Positions 55,210 through 64,000 of a DNA stretch of 64,000 bases are shown here, one piece after another. Location of the stretch: contig JAUCEF010000016.1 of the NCBI GenBank assembly GCA_033558025.1, positions 1,054,001-1,118,000 on the forward strand. The letters are read 5' to 3'. How positions within the stretch are numbered: position 1 is the first letter of the stretch; every line of letters begins with the position of its first letter. The translations under genes were made by a program, and so were the position numbers. Origin of the DNA: Phytophthora sp. 'mugwort'. Its lineage: Eukaryota; Oomycota; Peronosporomycetes; Peronosporales; Peronosporaceae. Below the pieces are notes generated by a model, which searched no databases, had not been told where the DNA came from, and saw nothing but the letters and a program-made list of their open reading frames with translations.

Positions 55210-55765
55210 ATTGTATGTCGAGTAGCATTTGGGTGAAATAGTGTCGCGTTAGCTTTAGATCGATCGATCCTGATGGTGGTTCGAATATACTATTGTTTTT
55301 CTTTATCATCTACTAGCAGTACTACGACTCATGTTTCGTTTGGTAGGGCACGGGGGGGGGGGGGGTTGTCGATCGTTATCGTTCGCAAATATGCCAGCGA
55401 TCCTACTACTGTAGTACTGCGGAGTACTTCGTTCGGAAGACACGTTTGCTGGCTTAGGGTCTGGCCCAGACCACCCTAAGCCAGCAGACTCTGGGTGTGT
55501 TTACATGTAGCTGAAGGTGAAGCGTACCACTGTAGTAATATGGTTGCGGCCGTAGGTTGGCTGCTTGGTGAGCTTGTTCCTGCATGCTAGTCTGGTTGTT
55601 CGGTATAATTGCTCGGTGTTGTTGCTCATTGGTCCATCATTGCTCATAACACTCCGAGTTTGTAAGTTCCGTCGAATCCGCTATAATACTTGTAGGCAGG
55701 GCATGCAGTATAACGTTTGGTTTCTTCATCATTATTAAAATACTTGCCGCACTAACCGTTCCCAT
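55210..55765. other. 3' flank of T12 and edge of the array
   Basis: Transporter 3' flank with a 14-G tract (55352-55365), a private TCGATCG near 55368, and left-type states downstream. Alignment with the other copies fades after GCACTAACC (about 55757), and the LTR-like sequence begins at 55766. Confidence 0.75.
55447..55486 (+). repeat. Hairpin downstream of T12
   Basis: Same inverted repeat, unchanged even in the most diverged edge unit. Confidence 0.7.
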
Positions 55766-56641
55766 TGTAACAGGGCAGCCTCCGCCAAACGGAATGATGA
55801 CGACGATGAGGCCCAGCGGGATCGCAGTGGAGAAGCTTGGACGGAGCAGACCGCTTCGGCGAAGTACGCCAGCTTCAACGGCCAGTGCAGCCAGACGAAA
55901 CGGGACGGATCAAAGATCAAGAGCACCACAGAGCCAATAAGGACCCATGATAGCGAGGACAGGCCGGCGCTGGTTGAAAACGGCTGGGTACCTAGGATGG
56001 GCACAAGATATCGAACCCGCCGGCGTTGAAGAACGGGTGGCGGCTGGACGGGCGAAGACCGATGCGACTGAGGGCGGAGTTGCGAATTTGCCAAGCCGAG
56101 GAGACCTCGACTGGGCTGAGTTACGAATTCGCCGAGCCGAGAGCACGTCGACTGAGGCCCGAGGCAAGACGCCAAACGACGACTGAGGACTCCGGCACTT
56201 GGTCGAAGAGACCTTGAATGAACGGACGAAGCGAGGACCCGAGACTACGACTAGGGCGAGGCACGTGAGGTGGACACGAGCAAGTGACAGCGCGAAGTGC
56301 AGAGGTATAGAACAGCCGTGTCTGTCCGAGTTCGCTGGTTGACTGCGTTGCAGGACGGGCGCCCGAGGCGTAAGTCCAAGTGGTTAAGCGACCGTCGGTC
56401 CGAGTGCTTCATTTCAAGTTGCTTGCGCGTGGAAGCGGAACGAGACCGCTGACTGGTCGTAGAGCGAGGACGGACGAACGAACGATACGATACGAAAGAA
56501 TGCAAATAACGTAGGTGTTGCTGTCAGTTGGCACGCACCGGCGCGGAGGATCGAGTTGACCTCCGACAGCCAGACCGACTGTGGCCGTGATCAGTGCTGA
56601 CACCAACACCCGGCGTTAGGGTAACTAGCAGACACGTTACA
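55766..56641. mobile_element. Probable solo LTR
   Basis: 876 bases starting TGTAAC and ending GTTACA, that is, TG...CA ends with a 6-base perfect terminal inverted repeat as in LTR retrotransposons. No target-site duplication: CCCAT precedes it and GTACT follows. No retroviral-type reading frame beside it. Short frames inside (for example 55947-56186) show no known domain. Strand and family unknown. Confidence 0.4.
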
Positions 56642-56807
56642 GTACTATCATTTGTAAGTAAAATCGTGAAGATTATCAACTTTCTAATGATTTGCATTTA
56701 CTGACCAGAACCACTTTTTACCACGTAAAAGGTTCAAAGTTTATAAACAAATTGTATAGCAGGAACGTTTACACCTGTTGCGGTAAATCCGTGGTTTACG
56801 GTAGATA
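56642..56807. other. AT-rich stretch, part of or next to the following MITE
   Basis: CATTTGTAAGTA near 56650 is mirrored by TACTTACAAAT near 57128, so the MITE ends may lie further out than its 33-base core repeat. Nothing else recognised. Confidence 0.3.
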
Positions 56808-57122
56808 GTCTGATTGGTTGTTATTCAAGTTACTTTCAACTACGCGCGAGTAAAGTTAAAGTGCTGAAACGACAGAAAGGCGCCAGTGGTCAGTCAACAA
56901 GAACACAGCGAGGAGAAGCAGTCGCAGAGACGGCCGCCGCCATCAGCAGCGCAGAGAGGGCATAAATAATAATTAACATTATTGATAAAAATTCAATTTC
57001 AGAAATTAATAATAATCGTTACTCCTCGCTGGGTTCTTGCTGCCCGACCACACCGTTCTGTCGTTTTTTTCTGCACTTAACGTTACTCGGTTGAAAGTAA
57101 CTTGAATAACAACCAATCAGAC
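56808..57122. mobile_element. MITE-like element with 33-bp perfect inverted repeats
   Basis: 56808-56840 (GTCTGATTGGTTGTTATTC...) and 57090-57122 (...GAATAACAACCAATCAGAC) are exact reverse complements over 33 bases. The pairing continues imperfectly inward for about 35 more bases (CGAGTAA...ACGACAGAA). The roughly 250-base interior is AT-rich and non-coding. Superfamily not assigned. Confidence 0.65.
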
Positions 57123-57222
57123 ATACCTACTTACAAATCGCGCACAACCTACTTACGTTGCAACAAACAGCGGCTGATCTACTTGCATAGTTTAATTCCT
57201 CGTATGTGATACATGTAACTAA

Positions 57223-57463
57223 AGGCTCATTCTCAACCGGCTCCGCCGCACCGCATCGCAGAGTTTTGCACCATGCGGCCGAATCGTTTGGGAACGCCGC
57301 TGCGATCAAACCACTCCGATTGGTGGTTCTTCATGCGACCCCTTCCTACGCCCATGCGGCCAAACTTGCCGCATGCGACCACCTACCCCACAAACCACTC
57401 GGAAGTCGCTATATGAGACTCCTGCGGCCGCATGCGGCGAAATGGCTCGGTTCGAAATGGGCC
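57223..57463. mobile_element. Small Harbinger-like MITE
   Basis: 241 bases between TAA (57220-57222) and TAA (57464-57466), matching the 3-base target duplication of PIF/Harbinger elements. The ends AGGCTCATTCTCAACCG and (reverse complement) GGCCCATTTCGAACCG form an imperfect inverted repeat. The interior has repeated GCATGCGGC motifs. No coding capacity. Confidence 0.45.
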
Positions 57464-58083
57464 TAAAGTCTCGGTTGCCTTTCCCGTTTGATCGCCTATT
57501 GGCTAAAAGCAGGTGTATCCTAAAACTCAACGCTAACGTCGCTCAGTCCGTCCGTCTGCCACGCCATAACGTGATTCTAGACGCAATCTCATTAGCTGCC
57601 GAACGCAGCGAAGGCGGCCCTCGTTGGATAAAACAACATTCCGCCGAAGGCTGCCATTGGTGGAATATAAATAAAACGATTGGTTGAAAAAAATGAAATA
57701 TATTTCTAGCCCGAGTCCTCTGAAATAGACGCCTTCACATGCAGGGTGTGCGAGGTGCCGCTCCCGCTCGGTCTTGACGGGCTGGGACTGCAGCTGCGCA
57801 TAGGCAGGTCCACCTACTGGGACCAAACTAACCCACCACCGCGTAGGCGGCGGCGCTCGGCTAGTTCCATAACAAATAGAAGGTCATAATAAAGGTAGTT
57901 TGGTATTCGTATTATGCAACAACTTTTTAGATATCAGGAGTGGTACTGTCCATACAAACAACATTGCGGAGCAAAGTCGGTGGGTGCCTCAACTTATTAG
58001 GTTTAATGATTTATTAGCTGTGCAAGCTAATAATAAGCTGTGCAAGCTATTAATTTGGCGAGATGGAACTTTATTTATAAAAT
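57464..58083. other. Intergenic stretch without recognised gene
   Basis: Contains a GCCGCCTTCGCTGCGTTCGG-like block (minus strand, near 57595-57625) that recurs near 60886-60945, and a 17-base direct repeat (AGCTGTGCAAGCTA...) at about 58017-58050. No convincing frame. Confidence 0.4.
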
Positions 58084-58265
58084 ATGTGTTATGTTAATAT
58101 TAATGGTTCTCAGTTCTGCAGCAAGGTAGCGTCGCAAAACCACCATGCGAGTTTTATCCAATCATTAGCAGATCAAACTGATAGCCCCAGCAGCAGCAAC
58201 AACGGCCGCTGCAAATTCACAGCTCCCCCTTTCTCTAAGTACGTGCAGGCCGTGTCGTTCTCCTC

Positions 58266-58550
58266 TCAGTCCGTTGCCTCCTCCAAGCCTGCGACCTCAT
58301 CGAAGCTCCTACAATAAGCGACAGCCTCCAAGCTCCTGCAGTCCGCGACAGCCTTCACGCCCGGGCAGTCTGCGATAGCCTCCTCCAAGCTCGAACAGTG
58401 CGTGGTCTTCTCCAAGCCCGTGCAGTCTGCGGCGGCCTCCTCCGAGCTCGTGCCGTCCTCCAAGTCCATGCAGTGCGGGGCGTCGTCCTCCGAGCCCACG
58501 CAGTCCGTGGTCTTCTCCAAGCCCGTACAGTCCTCCAAGTTCATGCAATC
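58266..58550. repeat. Degenerate minisatellite, period about 27-30 bp
   Basis: Tandem units of the kind TCC-TCC-AAG-CTC-(GTG)-CAG-TC recur about eight to nine times with drift. Read on the minus strand they give repeats of DC.GLE.. type (9-10 residues); read on the plus strand, S.PVQS.-type. The coding strand, if any, is undecided. A 77-codon plus-strand frame (58084-58317) runs into the repeat but has no recognisable domain. Confidence 0.55.
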
Positions 58551-58679
58551 CTATAGCGCAAGGAGCTGGTCTTTCGGGGAAGGTGACTACCGACAACCGG
58601 AGACAGATCACTTCCGTGCCATACGCGATCATGCCACGAAGGTCGCAGAGAACTAAACTTATCAGTGCGTACACAGAAC

Positions 58680-59198
58680 TAATGTATTGTAGTTTGGATG
58701 CTCTGTATGGAAGGCTGATTTACGATGGTGCTCCCAGCTTCAGGCATGGTCAGCAGGCCGAGCTCTGGAGGAGGAAGAACTTCCTGTAGTAACTTCGCTG
58801 TGGAGAGGCATGCTACTATGACAGGGAGTGAACTTGACTTGCTGCTGCGCTTTGCTAACTGCACCAAAATCGAGGCAAGATAGAAACGGTAGGCAGTAAG
58901 ATGGCGAATGATTTCTAGCCAATCATCGGCGTAGTGACACTACTATTGCAGCCGTACTATCTTGCTGCTGCCTTAACCGAGGACCACTATTAAAAATATG
59001 GAATGGGATTTTAATATAATTGAGACTAAAAACCTTCGACCTCTGCTCGTTATATTGACCTACTGTAACAATACATGCACTGTATACCATTTGTGTAGCC
59101 GGACAGGCATAAATTGCATACAAACAAGAAAAGTGGCAGCAATGAAAACCCTAGTTTCCAGACTCATACAAAATCAAATCAACACATGGATGCATTAC
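58680..59198. other. Intergenic stretch without recognised gene
   Basis: No conserved frame, RNA gene or clear repeat seen. It may include the 3' end of the neighbouring transposon, but no terminal inverted repeat was found. Confidence 0.35.
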
Positions 59199-60574
59199 CT
59201 ACTCGATTTCTGCCCTCATCTGGGTATCGATCAATGATGTCGTCTGAGTCGTCAAACGTTTCTTCCACGACGTCGAGAAGCTCCAAAGCCTGCATAAGAT
59301 CAGTCTCTGGAATGATGGCTTCAGCCTCCTCTCCTTCATGCTGCCGTTCCGCTGCACACTTCCAAACCCGGAAAATCCGCTCTTAATAACATGACTGCCT
59401 AAACTCTTCCACGATTTCATCGCCCACGTGATATCATCCTTGCGAGAGGGAGCTACCAGTTCAAATGGTGTTGCCTCAACCTGCTCGTGATGGGCACATA
59501 GCTGCGATGTTATTTCCTTGACCCATTCCTTGCGTAGTCGCTGCTTAAAGGACGGAACATGAACTAGCTGCTGGTTGACAAACCGATGTCGGTCCAGGGG
59601 GCACACGCACAAGGTGAACACTCAAACTGTCAGCATACTCTTTTACTTTGTCGGTCCAGTGGGCCGAAAAGTCGTCCCACAGAAGGAGGACCGGACCGCA
59701 TTCGTCCCTATTTGCAAAGTGATAATCCAAAAAGCGCACGGAAAAATCCGAGGTCCACCATGCGGACGCATTCCCGTAGATTTCCACGTCGAGATTTCGA
59801 AAAAGTGTAGCCATTTCTTTCCATAACGTATTCCCAATCCATTTTGAACCACATCAATGTAGACAGCCTTCTCCTCAATAGTAGACAGGTTTGCTTTCAT
59901 CACGAGGAACGGGGTATACTGTGCACCAGTTGAGTCAGCGATAAACATACCCGTGAAGCGTTCGTTATCTTTGCCTCCACACCATACCCACACCGTTTTT
60001 TCACCTCGCATATTGACCGTCTTCATTGGGAGATATTCGAAACAGACCCCGATTTGGTCAGCGTTGTAGCTTTTTCCACACCGAGCTCTGCTTTTACTTG
60101 AGCTACCTTTTCCAAAATTCTTCTGCTTCTGCATCCATTGCCGCCGTCTTTTTTTGTCTATGCCGTGTCTTGGCCCGAAGGGATAAACTATGGCGACGTA
60201 AAAACCCTTTTGCTACACCTAGCTACATTCGAAGACCCCGGCCGAAACACTATTATCTTCTGTAACTGCCTGTGCCTTCAGCTGCAACATCAGACTTGAC
60301 AGTGGAACTCCTTCTTCACGTAGCGATTGAACCCACTCGACCAATGCCTCCTCTCCTGCAGCCGAAATGGTCGCGCCGGTACCAACTTTGCGTAAGACCT
60401 TGAGGTTAGCCACAGATTCAATATGCTGGAGAGTTTGAAGCCATTCATATATCGTTTTCTCTTGTTTTCTTGCCTTTTTGCTGTGAGATGCTGGTAGCAC
60501 GTATTGAGGGTAGCAGGCATGCCGTTTGCGTCATGAAAGTTGATTACTTCAAGCCTCTTGTTGTGCGGCTGCAT
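59199..60574 (-). pseudogene. Decayed pogo-like (DDE_1) transposase
   Basis: Pieces in several frames on the minus strand line up with a pogo/Tigger-type transposase. 60219-60500 reads like a CENP-B/Tc5-type helix-turn-helix (GATISAAGEEALVEWVQ). 59643-60134 carries the first acidic site (YNADQIGVCFEYLP) and MFIADSTGAQYTPF. 59545-59814 holds the second site in LLLWDDFSAH and the third region PPGPTSVCQPA. 59199-59621 is the C-terminal tail (NQQLVHVPSFKQR, ATPFELVAP). At least four frameshifts separate the pieces, so it is dead. Terminal repeats were not found. The family call rests on motif recognition only. Confidence 0.75.
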
Positions 60575-60639
60575 AGTTGTTAGACTGTCGCCCTCGGACC
60601 CTTAGTAAATACCTGTAATACATGTGTTAACTAGCCGAG

Positions 60640-61000
60640 CGCCACTCGCTCTGAGGGCGGTATGTGCTTGTTGGGTCCGAACCCGTTTCGCTCGCTCAAG
60701 GGCTCGCTCCACCACCGAGAAAGCTACCTACACTTCGCTCCGGTAGTAGCGCCTCCGCTCCGCTCGCATAGGCTCGCTGCGCTACTCACCATGTTAGGAT
60801 ACTAAGTGAGCCACCTACGCCTTCGGCTTCGGCAGGAAGGGCGAGCCCTCCGGCCCCGCTATACACGAAAAGGTTTTTGGAGGGGCCGCCTTCGCTTCGC
60901 TCGGCGGCAATAGACAGTTTGAGCCAATGAGAGGCCGCCTCGCTGCGCTCGGCAGCAATTAAAAATTGCATGACTTTTGGCCAATGAGAAGGGTTTTTAA
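60640..61000. repeat. GC-rich repetitive block with tandem duplication
   Basis: Runs of CGCTCGC/CTTCGCTC-type motifs. At 60886-60995 a unit beginning GGCCGCCTTCGCTTCGCTCGG and ending GCCAATGAGA occurs twice in tandem, slightly diverged. Non-coding. Confidence 0.5.
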
Positions 61001-61597
61001 ACCGTCACGCTCGGCTATTTTTGCAATTTCGGGTATAGTTTTTGCAGTCCGGACGGTAGTGGCAGTCGGTGTGATAGTGATGTGAAGTGTTGCAATCGCC
61101 GAAGAAAGGATGCCAAAAGAGAGGCTGAGGCCACAGGGGAAGGAGTGACAGGACGGACAGACAGGTTGCTTTTTTAGTAAGGAAGGAATACTGTACACCA
61201 ACGCTTGCTTTCGAGTTTACGCGGGCCGTTTGCCCACTCGTACAGTATTCGTGAACCACACAGTACCCGTGCAGCTTAGCGTTGCCCGAGGACTTCCCGG
61301 CGGGGGCAGGGGACAGGACGTAGACCTGACAATCGGACATACTGTACAGTATAATACATTCACCCCATGGAAAAGACAGCCACATGACGTCACGCATTCG
61401 TCGGTGCAGACGCTACCTGCACTGCCCACATTGTAAAAAGGCGGGCCAAGCGGTGATAAATCAAAGACCATGACTGGCTGGACTTGAACTTGGATTTGAC
61501 TGTGCCGATATAAAAAGTGTTCCTGCCCCAGACACAAACTCAACACATGTACAGTACAGTATGCGTGTCACCATGCAGAGACCTACAGTAATAAGCG
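61001..61597. other. Intergenic stretch without recognised gene
   Basis: Several palindromic TACTGTACAGTA-like words (near 61190, 61240, 61341 and 61550), also seen in the transporter spacers. A TATAAAAAG word is at about 61509. No supported gene. Confidence 0.35.
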
Positions 61598-63861
61598 TAA
61601 TTAGTCTGGACCATACTAATTGCGCCACAGATTTTCGAGACGCCGGAATACAATTAGTCTGGGCCCCAACAACTCACACTAATTGGGCACCCATATCAAA
61701 TGTGGTCAGGCATATTTGACGCGTTGTGAATGCTTATCACCGTTTTGGGAAAGAAAATGATTTCTTTTACCTCAAATTTCATGACTTTCTGAAAATATAT
61801 GATCGATTTTACATGTTATATCACCTCTTCTCGATAAGCATATCTGTGTGTTCGTCAAACTACTACACTTCGCCAGTCTCAAAGTTTTCAGGGGTATCTC
61901 TCTACGATATCGCGAAGTGTAGCTGAAACCTGCGATACCTCCCATCGACCGTTCAATCCCTTCGACAAGCCACATATAACCATAGCTTTTCGAGGGTACT
62001 TGTTTTTGTTCTTGAAGTCTTCGCGCTGACTGATGGCTCTGACGCACTAAGCCAACTTAAGGTAAAATCTTTTCCCGGGATTTCGGAGCTTACCGGAGTG
62101 TTTGCCGTCCTTTTTTGGACTCGTGAAGCGGTTTTCATCATGTAGACGGCGCTTCTCTCTGTCCCATTCAGCGCACCACAAATCTTTGATGGCTTTAATT
62201 ATGAAGGAATCAGCAGGTTGGCAGAGGTGCATAGCGTTAGGCGGTAAAAACCGCACTGTCATGTTCTTCGACTTAAGGATACTTTTGTCCTCGTCGACCT
62301 TGAATTCACTAGCGTTGTCCATGAAAATAATTTGTCGTTTACTATTCGGTTCGCGCCAGTTGCACCTGTTGTCGGCAATCCATTCCCCAAATACGCGTTG
62401 ATCCATCCATCCTTTGGGCCAGAGCGATACGACACTCCGGGTACTTTGTCGACACCGCGAAATGGATAGCTGCAGTTGGGATTTTGAAATATAAACCATT
62501 GGAGGCTCAATTCGTGCGCTTGCCCCACCTCGAATTTTTACAACAAGAATGATACCTTTACCACCACTTACCACATCTTGATATCGAATAGACGGTCGCC
62601 TCGAAAACCAAGTCTTTCCGTTATTCATATTGAATACGAAATGGGCTTCATCCATGTTGAATACAGTGTCTTCGTCCAGTTCACCAGACTCGAACCCTTG
62701 TTTAAGGCGCCCTAAATGGGCTGCAACGCTGCGCTAAATTTCCTCCTGCTTTTCCGGCTGCATTCTAATTTTCCAGATTGACGCCGCGAAACAGCATCGA
62801 GATTAGCGCAAAACCGCTGGATCCATCGTGAATTTATTCTGTCCTTTAGTGTCACCCCTTTTCTATCTGTGTCATCTCCGTTGAAAGGTCCTTCTGTTCT
62901 TGGGGCTTTAAATGATCCACGAGCAATGTCGCACAGCAGCTCACGAGAAATCTTCACCCCCCCGTCTTCCGAAGTCGGCAAAATTCACCTAGCAAGTAGC
63001 TGTAGACCCATTCAACCCATGGCGCACGCTTAGGCCGACGACCAGCAAACCTTTGAGCCGCATTCGCTTCTTGACACCACTCTGAACCTTTACCACCGAT
63101 TTGGGGTGCCGGCGTTGATCGGTGCCGTTATCTACCAGCGTAGTCGAACGATTTTTCCACCAATTACTTGCCTTTTGAACGTTCGCTTTGTAGTTAGCAC
63201 GGAAAGCACCGGGGAATGCGTGAACAGCTTGCGAGATAAAAGTTTTTTCACCAGCAATGAATAGCTTGTTCATGTGTTTCATAACTCGAACGCGATCAGT
63301 AAGAGTACTACACACCTGCATCGAGCGTTTTCGTTTTTCACCACTAGTGCTGGGCTGCTCCAAACCGCTGAACTCTTCGGCACTGTTGAAGAGCCGCCCT
63401 GAACCGAGGAGCAGATCATTCCTGAACACAATCTGGGGGCCATGGGTATCGCATTCGTCGATCCGAATATTCTGGTCGTCGGATGACGGCTCCACTAGGC
63501 ATTCGTCAATGTTATTATCACACGACGTGCAACGAACGTGGCCTTCTTGTCTCTTTTTGATCACAACACCACAAAAACATGGTTCCGATTACCACACACG
63601 TTGCATGTATGGGAAACAAGAGAGGTGTCTCCTCCGCAACCACTGCACGTATTCATCGTCAGTACTGTTGGTGTTCTTCTGTTCGTGTTTTGAATAATGA
63701 ATTGTCGCTCGGTACAGACGGCAGAAGCCATCGCGGAACGACTGGTGCTCGCTGAAATGTCGCAATCCGCTTTTAGTATGGATTGAACTTGAGGCGTGGG
63801 CACTATTAGTCTGGACTAGACTAATTGGGAGCCAATACTAAATAGGAGTCCAGACTAATTA
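61598..63861 (-). mobile_element. Pogo-like DNA transposon with TIRs and TA duplication
   Basis: Ends: TA + ATTAGTCTGGAC at 61598-61611 and GTCCAGACTAAT + TA at 63848-63861, a 12-base perfect terminal inverted repeat with the TA target duplication typical of Tc1/mariner/pogo elements. Further ATTAGTCTGG or CCAGACTAAT-like words lie just inside both ends (near 61653, 63804 and 63815), possible transposase-binding sites. About 2.26 kb, with a transposase on the minus strand filling most of it. Confidence 0.75.
62047..63803 (-). pseudogene. Frameshifted pogo-like transposase with N-terminal zinc knuckle
   Basis: First piece 63561-63803: CSGCGGD...CNVCGNRN, a CxxC-x(n)-CxxC knuckle. Second piece 62989-63564 (opened by a frameshift in a T run near 63575): a basic DNA-binding region with NVQKASNWWKNR. 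Third piece 62712-62981, displaced by a shift at the G run near 62965. Fourth piece 62047-62655 (in frame from about 62700): the DDE core with NMDEAHF (first Asp), IIFMDNASEF (second Asp) and LPPNAMHLCQPADSF (third Asp). All three acidic residues remain but the frame is broken at least three times, so the element is not autonomous as it stands. Confidence 0.78.
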
Positions 63862-64000
63862 CACTTCTTACTGTAGCTTTCTGAGGTAGATTAACAAGAG
63901 AGGAGACGTAGAGATGTGTAGCCGCAGCACTTGCGTCACGAGGGAGTGCGTGGTTAATACAGAAGCTATTATAAGCTGTAACTTATAACGCTCCAATCAT
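63862..64000. other. Terminal stretch outside the transposon
   Basis: 139 bases with no recognised feature up to the window edge. Confidence 0.3.

Larger units (their letters stand above)
42122..55757 (+). repeat. Right type A tandem array (T8 flank to T12 flank)
   Basis: Four type A spacer-plus-gene units at 3273, 3273, 3271 and 3271 bp. Homology ends near 55757, next to a probable LTR. Confidence 0.92.

Noticed and set aside
55735..56175. 146-codon minus-strand frame as a possible secreted effector
   Set aside because: No convincing signal peptide or RXLR-type motif; it overlaps the probable LTR and extends across the array edge.
61217..61546. 109-codon minus-strand frame upstream of the pogo-like element
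   Set aside because: No domain, signal peptide or repeat evidence; random frame in mixed-composition DNA.
1..64000. tRNA or rRNA genes
   Set aside because: No cloverleaf or ribosomal core sequence recognised by eye; a covariance-model search would be decisive.

Overview
The window looks like a repeat-rich nuclear contig of an oomycete (Phytophthora-like). Three things suggest this: an intronless sugar-porter gene whose leader carries an oomycete-type initiator plus flanking-promoter motif, a dead LINE with endonuclease, reverse transcriptase and zf-RVT remnants, and pogo-like DDE transposons. The organism call is inference. Nothing here resembles a bacterial operon, phage or CRISPR locus.

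Layout. Bases 1-55757 are one amplified locus. A 487-residue major facilitator sugar transporter is present in 11 full-length copies (T1-T6 on the minus strand, T8-T12 on the plus strand) plus one 3' fragment (T7). Two intergenic spacers alternate. Type A gives a unit of about 3.27 kb. Type B gives a unit of about 7.38 kb because a 4.2 kb, 5'-truncated LINE sits in it, flanked by a 13-bp target-site duplication (ATAAACCCTCAAA). Order: LINE copy L1 (cut by the window edge) - T1 - A - T2 - A - T3 - A - T4 - B(L2) - T5 - B(L3) - T6 - B(L4) - T7 fragment | inversion junction at 35589/35590 | B(L5, inverted) - T8 - A - T9 - A - T10 - A - T11 - A - T12. About 7.25 kb (27050-34295) is repeated in inverted orientation at 35590-42848.

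The transporter proteins are identical except for one substitution (S10F in T12), while the DNA upstream of about -265 exists in two clearly diverged forms. T1, T4 and T8 join A-type and B-type features, so the coding sequence appears to be the block through which the arrays recombine and are homogenised. Type A unit length equals 3259 plus the length of a poly-C tract in every unit I could measure.

Bases 55766-64000 are unrelated flank made mostly of mobile-element debris: a probable solo LTR touching the array edge, a MITE with 33-bp perfect inverted repeats, a small Harbinger-like MITE, a degenerate minisatellite, a decayed pogo-like transposase, and a pogo-like element with a 12-bp terminal repeat and TA duplication whose transposase is also frameshifted. 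No intact host gene was recognised there.

Functionally the window is an amplified dosage locus: many copies of one plasma-membrane sugar/H+ symporter-type gene, each with its own core promoter and a long 3' hairpin, embedded in dead transposons. Whether all copies are expressed, and whether the palindrome is real rather than an assembly join, cannot be decided from sequence alone.
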